Of a stretch of 34,389 nucleotides of DNA, positions 23,778 to 31,455 are shown piece by piece; position 1 is the stretch's first letter; each line of letters begins with the position of its first letter. The stretch lies in contig CATMRP010000034.1 in assembly GCA_950073835.1 (NCBI GenBank), positions 1 to 34,389 on the forward strand. The letters run 5' to 3'. The position numbers and the translations under genes are program-made. Source of the stretch: an uncultured Alteromonadaceae bacterium (GTDB lineage Bacteria > Pseudomonadota > Gammaproteobacteria > Enterobacterales > Alteromonadaceae). The notes under the pieces were generated by a model that ran no database searches, was not told the DNA's origin, and saw only the letters and a program-made list of their open reading frames with translations.

Positions 23778-23890
23778 TTTTATCACCCTGTTAATGCTCT
23801 GTAAGTTATAGTAGTGGATGTACTGTCATTCAGCTAGCCTTTATTCACCGCGGCTATCGGGATAATCCATCCGTTTGTTAATTCAGCGAG

Positions 23891-24682
23891 CTAACCGCCC
23901 ACCTTGCGTTTTACCATGCCCCGTTTGGGATCGTAGCCCCAAATAGCCAGACTGGTAAACATCAGTGTACAAACACCGGTTACCAGCGCTGCCTGCCCGT
24001 TAAACTGGCCATAGAGCGCAAAACGAATCAGTTCTACTGCGTGAGTGAACGGATTAAACTGGCATATCCAGTACAGCCACTCGCTCGACTCGCGCATTTT
24101 CCACAACGGGTATAACGCCGAAGAGAGGAAAAACATTGGAAACACCACGAAGTTCATCACCCCGGCGAAGTTCTCCAATTGCTTAATAAAAGACGACAAC
24201 AATAGTCCCAGCGCCCCCAGTAACAAGGCGGTGAGGAGTAAAGCCGGGATGACCAGCAAGTAACCGATTGGCTCAGCTTCCACCTCCAGCAACCAGGCGA
24301 TGGCAAAAAAGGCATACACCTGCAATAGGGAAATACAGGCACCGGCCAACAGTTTACTGACCAGCAAAAACGGTCGGGGCATGGGGCTGGTGAGGAGCAC
24401 CTTCATACTGCCCATTTCACGGTCGTATACCATAGATAGCGAGCTTTGCATGCCGTTAAACAGCATGATCACACCGGCCAGGCCGGGAATAATGTAAACT
24501 TCATATGTGATGTAGGTTTCATAGGGCGGAATAATCGCTACCCCCAACGCAGCACGAAAGCCCGCCGCAAACACCACCAGCCACAATAAAGGGCGTACCA
24601 GCGCGCTTACCAGTCGCGAGCGCTGTTGCCAGAATCTCAGCAGTTCCCGTTTTAAAATTCCAATAAAGCAGGTCCAGTACAT
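23891..24682 (-). CDS. pedC: ABC-2 type permease, PQQ alcohol dehydrogenase-associated (PedC-like)
   Basis: Integral membrane protein of 263 residues with six predicted helices and an ABC-2 transporter layout: N-terminal FIGILKRELLRFWQQRSRLVSALVRP (cytoplasmic amphipathic start), then VYDREMGSMKVLLTSPMPRPFLL, a conserved ABC-2 loop, and FPMFFLSSALYPLW late in the protein. It is the last gene of a four-gene cluster and begins directly after the ATPase stop codon. The order binding protein, beta-propeller, ATPase, permease matches pedA1A2BC of Pseudomonas putida, a transporter needed for growth on alcohols with low rare-earth concentrations. ABC-2 permeases usually export, so how this system helps with lanthanide supply is unsettled. 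Confidence 0.82.
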   Translation of the reverse strand: MYWTCFIGILKRELLRFWQQRSRLVSALVRPLLWLVVFAAGFRAALGVAIIPPYETYITYEVYIIPGLAGVIMLFNGMQSSLSMVYDREMGSMKVLLTSPMPRPFLLVSKLLAGACISLLQVYAFFAIAWLLEVEAEPIGYLLVIPALLLTALLLGALGLLLSSFIKQLENFAGVMNFVVFPMFFLSSALYPLWKMRESSEWLYWICQFNPFTHAVELIRFALYGQFNGQAALVTGVCTLMFTSLAIWGYDPKRGMVKRKVGG

Positions 24683-25420
24683 CTATCGCTCCCCCTGCTG
24701 ATGAAAGTGCCGGTAAAGCGCCTGTACCGAGTCCAGTTGCAGGGCCTGCATAGCCTCTTCGCAACGTTGCTGCAATTGAATTTGGCCGTTGATCAGCACA
24801 ATCAGCTCATCATTCGGTCGCACTTCGTCAATCAGGTGGGTTGACGACAAAATCGTAATACCCGAGTCACTACATAACCGGCGCAGGTGATCGTTTATTG
24901 TGTCACGGGTGGACTGATCCAGGCCCACGGTGGCCTCATCCAGCAGCAAAATGGCCGGCTGATGCAGCAGCGCACGAGCTATCTCTACCCGACGGCGGTG
25001 ACCGCCATTAAGCGAGCGGACTTTATCTTTGCGTCGTTCGCTTAGCGCAAAACGCTGCAACTCTTCATTAATACGCTGCTTTGTGTAGGCGCTCGATAAG
25101 CCGTGCAGACTGGCGTGATAGGCCAGGTTCTGCTCAACACTCAAATCTAAATCCAACGTGGGTTGCTGAAACACCATGCCGATTTGCTTTAACACCTGAC
25201 GCGGCTTTTTCGCGGCACTGATGTCATTAACCGTTACGCTGCCGGTTTGTGGTTGAAGCAACTGACAAAGAATAGAGAACAGCGTGCTTTTGCCCGCGCC
25301 ATTGGGCCCAAGCAAGGCGTAATATGCCCCCGATGACAGCGAAAAAGTCACCTCAGACAGTGCCTTCTTGGCCCCGTAGGCAAACCCTATTTGCTCTGCC
25401 GCTAATACCGGATCACTCAT
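24683..25420 (-). CDS. pedB: ABC transporter ATP-binding protein, PQQ alcohol dehydrogenase-associated (PedB-like)
   Basis: ABC ATPase of 245 residues that powers the adjacent ABC-2 permease. Motifs: Walker A GPNGAGKST, Q-loop MVFQQPTLDLDL, a variant signature LNGGHRRRVEIARAL (Asn in place of the usual Ser, and His-Arg after GG), Walker B ILLLDEATVGLD and switch His in SSTHLIDE. It matches the subfamily found with PQQ-dependent alcohol dehydrogenases. Its ATG overlaps the beta-propeller gene stop (ATGA), and the permease starts at the next base after its stop, so the cluster is tightly coupled. Confidence 0.87.
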   Translation of the reverse strand: MSDPVLAAEQIGFAYGAKKALSEVTFSLSSGAYYALLGPNGAGKSTLFSILCQLLQPQTGSVTVNDISAAKKPRQVLKQIGMVFQQPTLDLDLSVEQNLAYHASLHGLSSAYTKQRINEELQRFALSERRKDKVRSLNGGHRRRVEIARALLHQPAILLLDEATVGLDQSTRDTINDHLRRLCSDSGITILSSTHLIDEVRPNDELIVLINGQIQLQQRCEEAMQALQLDSVQALYRHFHQQGER

Positions 25421-26373
25421 GGTTTAACCACAACGCCCCATGGATAGCGGCCGGCTTTAATCGTTTTAATGACTTTGAGATCTTCCACATCAATCACCGA
25501 CACATCGCCACTCACACCATTGGTGGTGAACAATAAAGACTGTTCTTTGGCAAAGGCCAGTTGCCACACACGGCGCCCTACCAGCAGATAATCGAGCACT
25601 TCATAGGAGCTGGCATCTATAACCGCCACATGATTTGCCGGGCCGAGTGCCACAAAGGCATACTTGCCATTATTGGTAAGTTTAATGCCTACCGGCTGTA
25701 TTTTATCGCGGTGTACACCTGGAATTTTAAAGGTAATTTTTTTAATCAGTTCCCGGGAGACTGTGTCAATAACGTCCACCGTGCCGCCAATCTCAGCCGA
25801 CGCCCAGACCTTGTCGCCGGACTTACTGAATTCCACATGGCGCGGGCGCTGATCGACCAGGGTGTTATCCACCAACTCGTGGGTGCTGGCATCTATCCAG
25901 TGCAGCATGTTGGTAGTTTCCGAGGTATTGATTACCCATTTCCCGTCGGGGCTCACCGCCATGCCTTCCGGTTCAATGCCTACATCAATTTGTGCGATTA
26001 CTGTGCGGTCTACGGTATCGACAACTGTGACCACGGCGCTGTCTTCATTAGCGATATACAGATGACGGTTGTTAGGATGCAGAGCAAACTGCTCCGGATC
26101 TTCACCGGAAGGCAGATTGTGGATCACCTTGTGGGTGGCCAAATCCATTACCTGCACCGCGTCAGATTCGCTGGCGCAAATATACAGGTATTTGTAATCC
26201 TGGCTAAAGATAATGCCGCGGGGGCGCATTCCTACCTCCAGCGTATCGATAACTTCCAGCTTATCCACATCAATAAGGGTTAACGTATCGCTTTTTTCGT
26301 TAGAAACATAAGCGACTTCGGCCTGACTCACCAGTGCCGTTAACAGGCCAGCTGCAAAAACTAATAAACGCAT
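25417..26373 (-). CDS. pedA2: YVTN beta-propeller protein, PQQ catabolism-associated (PedA2-like)
   Basis: A 318-residue periplasmic protein with a signal peptide (MRLLVFAAGLLTALVSQA) followed by about seven YVTN-type repeats, such as VAYVSNEKSDTLTLIDVD, HLYIANEDSAVVTVVD and LLFTTNGVSGDVSVIDVE, forming a seven-bladed propeller. This type occurs with quinoprotein dehydrogenases and ABC systems (PedA2 in Pseudomonas putida); its biochemical role is not known. The frame is open to 26406, but ATG 26373 has AAAGGTGG upstream and starts a clean signal peptide. It begins 16 bases after the binding-protein gene and overlaps the ATPase gene by four bases. Confidence 0.85.
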   Translation of the reverse strand: MRLLVFAAGLLTALVSQAEVAYVSNEKSDTLTLIDVDKLEVIDTLEVGMRPRGIIFSQDYKYLYICASESDAVQVMDLATHKVIHNLPSGEDPEQFALHPNNRHLYIANEDSAVVTVVDTVDRTVIAQIDVGIEPEGMAVSPDGKWVINTSETTNMLHWIDASTHELVDNTLVDQRPRHVEFSKSGDKVWASAEIGGTVDVIDTVSRELIKKITFKIPGVHRDKIQPVGIKLTNNGKYAFVALGPANHVAVIDASSYEVLDYLLVGRRVWQLAFAKEQSLLFTTNGVSGDVSVIDVEDLKVIKTIKAGRYPWGVVVKP

Positions 26374-26389
26374 ACTTCTATACCACCTT

Positions 26390-27601
26390 TTAGTAAGCCA
26401 TATCACAGCGTGATTCTGGCTTGTCGAATCCCAGCGTATCTAAATCAGTGCTCGGGTGAAGATACCCTTCCTGCGGCGACAGAGAGGTCAAACCTTTTGG
26501 GTGCACCAATGGAATCGGTTGCCGCAACTGGCCGTTCCACGGCCGGAAGCTCAACTTGCGGCCCTTAAACGCAGCCAGCTCAAAGTCATTACTCATCAGA
26601 TACGAGTAAAGGGCTTTAGGATTATTGGTTTGGGTGCGGGTAACCGCTTCACTGATACTGCGAACCGCCAGCCATGCCGCGTAATCCTTGTCGAGCATTT
26701 CGCGCCCAAATTGTTCGTAAAAACGGTTTTGTAACTGGGTAGCGCCCCACTGCTCAAGCGCCCAGTGCCAGGTTGTTGGGATTAATCCATGAGTGCCCGC
26801 AACCGGTCTGGGTAACCAGGTATTATTTGGAATATAGTTACCGAACAAATCTGATTCGTCGGCCACCAGCACCACATCATAATCGTCGCCCTGAGTGAAT
26901 AGCGGCACCTCTCGCTGTGCACTGCGACGCAGGTCGGTATTGAAGCTCCAGGTTTTCTGCCCGGTTATTTTTGCGCCAAAACGTTTCGCTGAACGGCTAA
27001 TTGACTCAGCAAACGCTTTGTCGGCATCAGATTCACCACTGATCACAAACCACTCCCGCCAGCGCCTGGCCATAAAAAACTGGGCCATGGCATCGGTTAA
27101 CATCGCCCGACTCGCCAGGGTATGTAACATCCCTCCACGACACTCAGATACACGCAAACTATTGTCGGCTTCACCGGCATTTATAACCACACTGCCGTTG
27201 GCGAGTGCCAAATCAGCTACTACTTTCAGCGTAGTCGTGGGCAGGTCTGTAAGGAGAATAGCCGGCTGTCCGTTCAGACGTTGTTTGAGGGCCGTTATAA
27301 TTTCCTCGCTCGTAGCGCCAGTTACGCCCAAAAGAGCGTACTCATGCTTTAAAAATCGCCCCGTGGTATTGCTGTCTTTTATAGCCAGTTCGGCACCGGC
27401 AATGGTGAGATTGTCGGGCGTTTTTTTAAGCAATAAGGGCTGCGCAGCCTGATTTGATGATTGCTGAACATAAATCACATCTATATTTAGTGCCTTGGCA
27501 TTAGCCACTGCTGGCAACAAAACACTACCCGCAACGAATACGAACAGACCACGAACGTGCTGCGAAAACCACGTTAAACAGGTGTAAAATTTGTAATCCA
27601 T
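26390..27601 (-). CDS. pedA1: ABC substrate-binding protein, PQQ alcohol dehydrogenase system (PedA1-like)
   Basis: A 403-residue exported protein of the branched-chain amino-acid type binding-protein fold, as found with PQQ alcohol dehydrogenases. The N-terminus is a long signal (HVRGLFVFVAGSVLLPAVANA). The mature part contains two lobes, with ELAIKDSNTTGRFL and DYAAWLAVRSISEAVTR as family-like segments. ATG 27601 is chosen over a TTG at 27625; neither has a strong ribosome-binding site. It is the first gene of the PedA1A2BC-like operon and is divergent from the cytochrome gene, with about 255 bases between start codons containing candidate site B. The ligand is unknown; in Pseudomonas putida the system affects growth with low lanthanum, so a lanthanide complex or a signal of it is possible. 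Confidence 0.82.
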   Translation of the reverse strand: MDYKFYTCLTWFSQHVRGLFVFVAGSVLLPAVANAKALNIDVIYVQQSSNQAAQPLLLKKTPDNLTIAGAELAIKDSNTTGRFLKHEYALLGVTGATSEEIITALKQRLNGQPAILLTDLPTTTLKVVADLALANGSVVINAGEADNSLRVSECRGGMLHTLASRAMLTDAMAQFFMARRWREWFVISGESDADKAFAESISRSAKRFGAKITGQKTWSFNTDLRRSAQREVPLFTQGDDYDVVLVADESDLFGNYIPNNTWLPRPVAGTHGLIPTTWHWALEQWGATQLQNRFYEQFGREMLDKDYAAWLAVRSISEAVTRTQTNNPKALYSYLMSNDFELAAFKGRKLSFRPWNGQLRQPIPLVHPKGLTSLSPQEGYLHPSTDLDTLGFDKPESRCDMAY

Positions 27602-27856
27602 CCGTTTTTTTATGTTCAAAAACAAAACCCTTTTTTAACCTTATGGTGCAATAGTAGAGCATGATCGTACACAGTGGAAATGAGCAAAAAGGATGAAAGG
27701 TTTACTACCTAAGTACAATTGGAAGGAACCCCCAGATCTCCTAACTTTCACCCTGTGCTTTGTTGTAGACATGAAAACTTATTGATGACTATTTTTACTT
27801 CACTGCAACATTTAACAGCATGACAACTCAATGTGGCAGCTTTTGGAGAAACCGAG
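27602..27856. promoter_or_regulatory. Divergent control region between the PedA1-like and PedF-like genes
   Basis: The 255 bases between the divergent start codons should carry promoters for both operons. The most striking element is TACTACCTAAGTACAATTGG at 27703-27722, which includes a small TAC-N4-GTA dyad and recurs in part elsewhere. No unambiguous -35/-10 pair was chosen on either strand. Confidence 0.5.
27703..27713 (+). promoter_or_regulatory. Candidate regulon motif TACTACCTAAG (site B)
   Basis: TACTACCTAAG lies 144 bases upstream of the cytochrome ATG and about 100 bases upstream of the divergent PedA1-like start. It shares an 11-base pattern TACTACCwAmG with sites A (3267-3277) and C (29370-29380). 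Confidence 0.35.
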
Positions 27857-28303
27857 ATGAAGATGTATTTAACTATTTTGCGCAGCGCGATGCTGGCGGT
27901 CCTAACCCTGGTAACCGCTAATGCAATGGCTCACGGTGATGTAACGCCGCAAGCAGTAGACACCAGTGAATTACCCCAATTGGGTGATGAGTGGCTGACG
28001 ACCAATCCTTACACCGGCAATGAGCTGGCGATTAAAATCGGTGACTCCGCTTACAACCAGAACTGTGCCCGTTGTCATGGTCTGGAAGTTATTTCTGGCG
28101 GGATCACGCCGGATCTGCGTAAACTTAACGATGAGTTTGAATTTTTCAGTCAGGAAGAAGCCGACGGTTGGTTTATGACGCGCATCCGTAATGGAGCAGT
28201 AGTTGATGGCCGTGTTTACATGCCTCCGTTTGAAGGCATTCTTTCTCAGGAAGCGATGTGGGCAATCAAATCATACATCGAAACTCGCGGCGTACCAGAG
28301 TAA
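27857..28303 (+). CDS. pedF: Periplasmic cytochrome c, PedF/c550 type
   Basis: Small mono-haem cytochrome c of 148 residues, the direct electron acceptor of quinoprotein alcohol dehydrogenases of this type. The signal peptide ends near ANAMA. The haem site is CARCH (70-74) and the distal ligand is Met122 in VYMPPFEG. The pattern after the signal (HGDVTPQAVDTSELP) and the spacing fit the PedF family. ATG 27857 has GGAG nine bases upstream; a GTG at 27833 is in frame but would extend before the signal peptide. It heads a same-strand run with the solute-binding protein (37 bases downstream) and, after a terminator, the dehydrogenase. Confidence 0.9.
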   Translation: MKMYLTILRSAMLAVLTLVTANAMAHGDVTPQAVDTSELPQLGDEWLTTNPYTGNELAIKIGDSAYNQNCARCHGLEVISGGITPDLRKLNDEFEFFSQEEADGWFMTRIRNGAVVDGRVYMPPFEGILSQEAMWAIKSYIETRGVPE

Positions 28304-28340
28304 GCCGTTCACCTAATCAATACACAGTTAAGGGGCAGTA

Positions 28341-29240
28341 ATGGTATTAAGAAGTGTTCTTCTGATTTGTAGTTTAATAGCCACGTCTGTGATGGCTAAA
28401 AGTTATGAGGATATTCTTGAGCAAGGCCAGATAACTATTGCTGTCTATAACAACTTCCCCCCTTACTCCTACCTCAGGGACGGCGAACCTGCCGGTGTAG
28501 ACATAGAAGTAGGTAAACGTATAGCGGCAGGGCTGGGCGTTGATCTGGAGTGGATGTGGATCAACGCTGACGAAAACCTCGAGGATGACCTGCGCAATGC
28601 GATCTGGAAAGGCCATATCATTACCCGCCAGAAAGCCGATTTAATGCTGCGGGTACCTTATGATCGTAAGTTTGCCTACGCCATTGACGGTTACGGCCTC
28701 CCCAAGAATGACCTGGTGGTGATGTTCGGCCCCTATCAGCAGGAAAGCTGGGCACTATTGCGCGACCACGAAAAAACCAATGATATTCGTACCCTGGCCA
28801 TATTCCAGTACGAACCGGTTGCCGTAGAGCTTGATTCATTACCCAGTTTCTTCCTCGGCGCAACCATTGGTGGCCGCCTGCGAGACAAGCTGGTACATGT
28901 AGATTCGGTATTTGACGGCATCAAATTGCTGCAGGAAGGTGAAGTGGCTGCAGTGGCTGGTATGAAGGGTCAGTTGCAATGGGGGATGAGTACTTCTGGC
29001 AACGTTAACAAAACCGAATTTGCACCGCTTCCCGAGCAATATGACATCAGTGCTGACGGCCTGGCCGCTATGAGCATTAAGTCTTGGGATATTGGCATGG
29101 CAGTTAAGACAGATTATCGGGAGCTGGCTTATGCAATCCAGGCAATCACCGAACCGATGATTAAAAACGGCGAAATGGAAGCACTGTTTTTAGAGTACGG
29201 CCTGAGCTACGAAATCCCCGATTACCATCGCACCGAATAA
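28341..29240 (+). CDS. Quinoprotein dehydrogenase-associated solute-binding protein (XoxJ/PedG-like)
   Basis: A 299-residue periplasmic protein of the amino-acid-type (SBP_bac_3) binding fold. The signal peptide is LRSVLLICSLIATSVMA. Family features: ITIAVYNNFPPYSYL near the start, GVDIEVGKRIAAGLGV, and a two-lobe layout. Similar proteins are encoded with PQQ alcohol dehydrogenases, and XoxJ of methylotrophs, with the same fold, is thought to help activate or assemble XoxF. It lies between the cytochrome and dehydrogenase genes, giving cytochrome, binding protein and dehydrogenase as in xoxG-J-F sets. AAGGGG precedes the ATG. No ABC permease of the amino-acid type is nearby, which argues against ordinary transport. 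A terminator follows. Confidence 0.85.
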   Translation: MVLRSVLLICSLIATSVMAKSYEDILEQGQITIAVYNNFPPYSYLRDGEPAGVDIEVGKRIAAGLGVDLEWMWINADENLEDDLRNAIWKGHIITRQKADLMLRVPYDRKFAYAIDGYGLPKNDLVVMFGPYQQESWALLRDHEKTNDIRTLAIFQYEPVAVELDSLPSFFLGATIGGRLRDKLVHVDSVFDGIKLLQEGEVAAVAGMKGQLQWGMSTSGNVNKTEFAPLPEQYDISADGLAAMSIKSWDIGMAVKTDYRELAYAIQAITEPMIKNGEMEALFLEYGLSYEIPDYHRTE

Positions 29241-29267
29241 GCATTACATTTTTTTTACAAGATTTCG

Positions 29268-29307
29268 AAAGGCCGCTATTTTTCACTTTAAAATGCGGCC
29301 TTTTTTA
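29268..29307 (+). terminator. Rho-independent terminator after the binding-protein gene
   Basis: GGCCGC with a following AT-rich arm pairs with AAAATGCGGCC (one bulged base), and the stem is followed by TTTTTTATT. It starts 28 bases past the stop codon and separates the cytochrome/binding-protein unit from the dehydrogenase gene. Confidence 0.88.
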
Positions 29308-29369
29308 TTATTTATCGCTCCTCTCATACACCGCCAAAGCCACGAGATATAAGCCCTTCAGCGAAGTAT

Positions 29370-29380
29370 TACTACCAACG
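29370..29380 (+). promoter_or_regulatory. Candidate regulon motif TACTACCAACG (site C)
   Basis: TACTACCAACG lies about 204 bases upstream of the dehydrogenase ATG. It shares TACTACCwAmG with site A near the porin and site B near the PedF-like gene. Confidence 0.3.
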
Positions 29381-29451
29381 AACTAAAAATGATAACCCAA
29401 GGTTTAATGGTTGTTAACAAAATGATGACTGATACTAATTCTGAGGACTCT

Positions 29452-29481
29452 TAGGTAAGTATGGTGTTCTATACTCACCTA
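29452..29481. promoter_or_regulatory. 30-bp palindrome upstream of the PQQ dehydrogenase
   Basis: Arms TAGGTAAGTAT (29452-29462) and ATACTCACCTA (29471-29481) are separated by 8 bases and pair at 10 of 11 positions. The centre is 117 bases upstream of the start codon. Its size and symmetry suit a dimeric regulator such as the NarL-type response regulator at 23109. It is too far from a gene end, and lacks a T-run, to be a terminator. Confidence 0.6.
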
Positions 29482-29583
29482 GTGGACGAAAACAACACTC
29501 AACAGTCGCATGCTTTTTGATGAACAAGCCGCGGACGTTGTAACAAAGGGTACCAAACCCCGTTGAAACACTGGAGAAATCTG

Positions 29584-31347
29584 ATGAAAAGTAAAAGAGT
29601 TTCAGGCCGCTTACTCAGCTCTGCGTTCTGTTTAACCCTGTCCCTTGGTGCTATGACTGGCGTAGCCCAGGCCAAAGTGACAGACAAAGATATCGTCAAT
29701 GACCAGGCAACCCCAGGTGACGTGGTCAGCTATGGCCTTGGTCCGCGTGGACAGCGCTTTAGTCCAATCGACACAATGAACACTAGCAACGTTAAGAAGC
29801 TAAGTCCGGTTTGGGCCTTTTCTTTTGGTGGCGAGAAACAACGTGGTCAGGAATCACAGCCACTGGTTAAAGACGGCATTATGTTCGTTACCGCCTCTTA
29901 CTCTCGTATCTACGCTATCGACGTAGAAACCGGTGACGAATTATGGCAATGGGAAGCGCGTTTACCCGATGGCATCATGCCTTGCTGTGACGTAATCAAC
30001 CGTGGTGCGGCGTTATACGACGACGTAGTTATCTTCGGTACCCTGGATGCCAAACTGGTAGCACTCGACCAGAAAACCGGTAAGCCAAGATGGCGTAAAA
30101 CCCTGGGCGACTATAAAGCGGGTTATTCATTTACTGCCGCGCCTATGATAGTTAAAGGCATGGTAGTCACCGGTATTTCTGGTGGTGAATTCGGTATCGT
30201 GGGTAAAGTGGAAGCCCGTGATGCAGTAACCGGAGAACTGGTATGGTCTCGTCCTACCGTAGAAGGCCACATGGGTACTTTGAACGGTAAAGACAATGGT
30301 ATTACCGGTGGCGGAGCAAACAAAACCTGGACTGGCGACCTGTGGAAAACCGGTGGTGCAGCAACCTGGTTAGGCGGCACTTACGACCCGGATCAGGATC
30401 TGATCTTTATGGGTACCGGTAACCCTGCGCCGTGGAACTCTCATTTACGTCCTGGCGATAACCTGTATAGCTCTTCGCGTCTGGCTATCGACCCTGACAC
30501 CGGTAAAATCGTATGGCACTTCCAAACCACTCCACATGATGGTTGGGATTTCGATGGTGTTAACGAACTAATCGCGTTTGATTACAAAGATCGTGGCAAA
30601 ACCGTTAAAGCGGCAGCTACTGCTGACCGTAACGGTTTCTTCTATGTACTTAACCGTGAAAACGGCGACTTCATTCGTGGCTTCCCTTTTGTAAGCGGCA
30701 TCACCTGGGCCAAAGGCCTGGACAAAAATGGTCGTCCGATTTACGACGAAGCCATGCGTCCGGGCAACCCGGCTGACAGCGAAGAAGGTAAGAAAGGTAA
30801 AACTGTCTGGGCCGTACCTTCATTCTTAGGTGGTAAAAACTGGATGCCTATGGCGTATAGCCAGGATACAGGTCTGTTCTATGTGCCTTCCAACGAATGG
30901 GGCATGGACATCTGGAACGAGCCGGTTAACTACAAGAAAGGGGCTGCCTACTTAGGTTCTGGTTTCACTATCAAGCCTATCTACGACCACATTGGTTCAC
31001 TTAAAGCGGTTGACCCTAAAACCGGCGAAATTGTATGGGAATACAAAAACAATGCGCCGCTTTGGGGTGGTGTGTTAGCCACTGCAGGTAACCTGGTATT
31101 TACTGGTACGCCAGAAGGCTATCTGTACGGCTTTAACGCTAAAACCGGTGAAATTGTTTACAAGTTCAATACGGGTTCAGGCATCGTTGGTTCACCCATT
31201 ACCTGGGAACAGGATGGTGAGCAATATCTGAGCATCGTATCCGGATGGGGTGGTGCCGTTCCTCTGTGGGGTGGTGAAGTTGCTAAGAAAGTTAAAGACA
31301 TTAACCAGGGTGGTACTGTCTGGACGTTCAAATTGCCTCGTAGCTAA
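29584..31347 (+). CDS. pedH: PQQ-dependent alcohol dehydrogenase, lanthanide (PedH/ExaA2) type
   Basis: Periplasmic quinoprotein alcohol dehydrogenase of 587 residues, with a signal peptide ending GVAQA (about residue 30). The fold is an eight-bladed propeller with W-motifs. The vicinal disulfide pair Cys134-Cys135 (MPCCDV) sits over PQQ. Metal ligands by family alignment are Glu202 (GGEFG), Asn280 (TGNPAPWN), Asp322 (catalytic base) and Asp324 in [11 protein letters not shown]. Asp324 corresponds to the extra carboxylate of XoxF and PedH that binds lanthanides; calcium enzymes have Ala or Ser there. Substrates are probably primary alcohols such as ethanol. ATG 29584 with GGAG upstream is preferred over TTG 29563. 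Strong codon bias suggests high expression. Confidence 0.92.
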   Translation: MKSKRVSGRLLSSAFCLTLSLGAMTGVAQAKVTDKDIVNDQATPGDVVSYGLGPRGQRFSPIDTMNTSNVKKLSPVWAFSFGGEKQRGQESQPLVKDGIMFVTASYSRIYAIDVETGDELWQWEARLPDGIMPCCDVINRGAALYDDVVIFGTLDAKLVALDQKTGKPRWRKTLGDYKAGYSFTAAPMIVKGMVVTGISGGEFGIVGKVEARDAVTGELVWSRPTVEGHMGTLNGKDNGITGGGANKTWTGDLWKTGGAATWLGGTYDPDQDLIFMGTGNPAPWNSHLRPGDNLYSSSRLAIDPDTGKIVWHFQTTPHDGWDFDGVNELIAFDYKDRGKTVKAAATADRNGFFYVLNRENGDFIRGFPFVSGITWAKGLDKNGRPIYDEAMRPGNPADSEEGKKGKTVWAVPSFLGGKNWMPMAYSQDTGLFYVPSNEWGMDIWNEPVNYKKGAAYLGSGFTIKPIYDHIGSLKAVDPKTGEIVWEYKNNAPLWGGVLATAGNLVFTGTPEGYLYGFNAKTGEIVYKFNTGSGIVGSPITWEQDGEQYLSIVSGWGGAVPLWGGEVAKKVKDINQGGTVWTFKLPRS

Positions 31348-31354
31348 GAGGCGC

Positions 31355-31397
31355 CGCGACAAACCGTTTTAGTCCCACCGCGTTTGTCGCGTTTTTT
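31355..31397 (+). terminator. Rho-independent terminator after the dehydrogenase
   Basis: CGCGACAAAC (31355-31364) and GTTTGTCGCG (31382-31391) form a perfect 10-bp stem, followed by TTTTTT. It begins 8 bases past the stop codon. The next gene starts 58 bases further on, so it needs read-through or its own promoter. Confidence 0.92.
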
Positions 31398-31455
31398 CTC
31401 CTCGGGGCTGGTAGTTTAGTCATCGCTACTTGCCCCACCCACCGCAGGGAGCCCA

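Larger units (their letters stand above)
29308..29583 (+). promoter_or_regulatory. Control region of the PQQ alcohol dehydrogenase gene
   Basis: The dehydrogenase has its own control region of about 275 bases after the upstream terminator. It contains candidate site C (29370-29380) and a near-perfect 30-bp palindrome (29452-29481). TTGTTA with AT-rich DNA around 29411-29450 may include the promoter, but a single -35/-10 pair was not fixed. GGAG precedes the ATG at 29584. Confidence 0.55.

Noticed and set aside
25561..26283. 240-codon plus-strand frame opposite the beta-propeller gene
   Set aside because: It is the antisense shadow of a well-supported YVTN propeller gene; its composition looks like reverse-complement translation.
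26895..27452. 185-codon plus-strand frame opposite the PedA1-like gene
   Set aside because: Antisense shadow of a gene with signal peptide and family features; no independent evidence.
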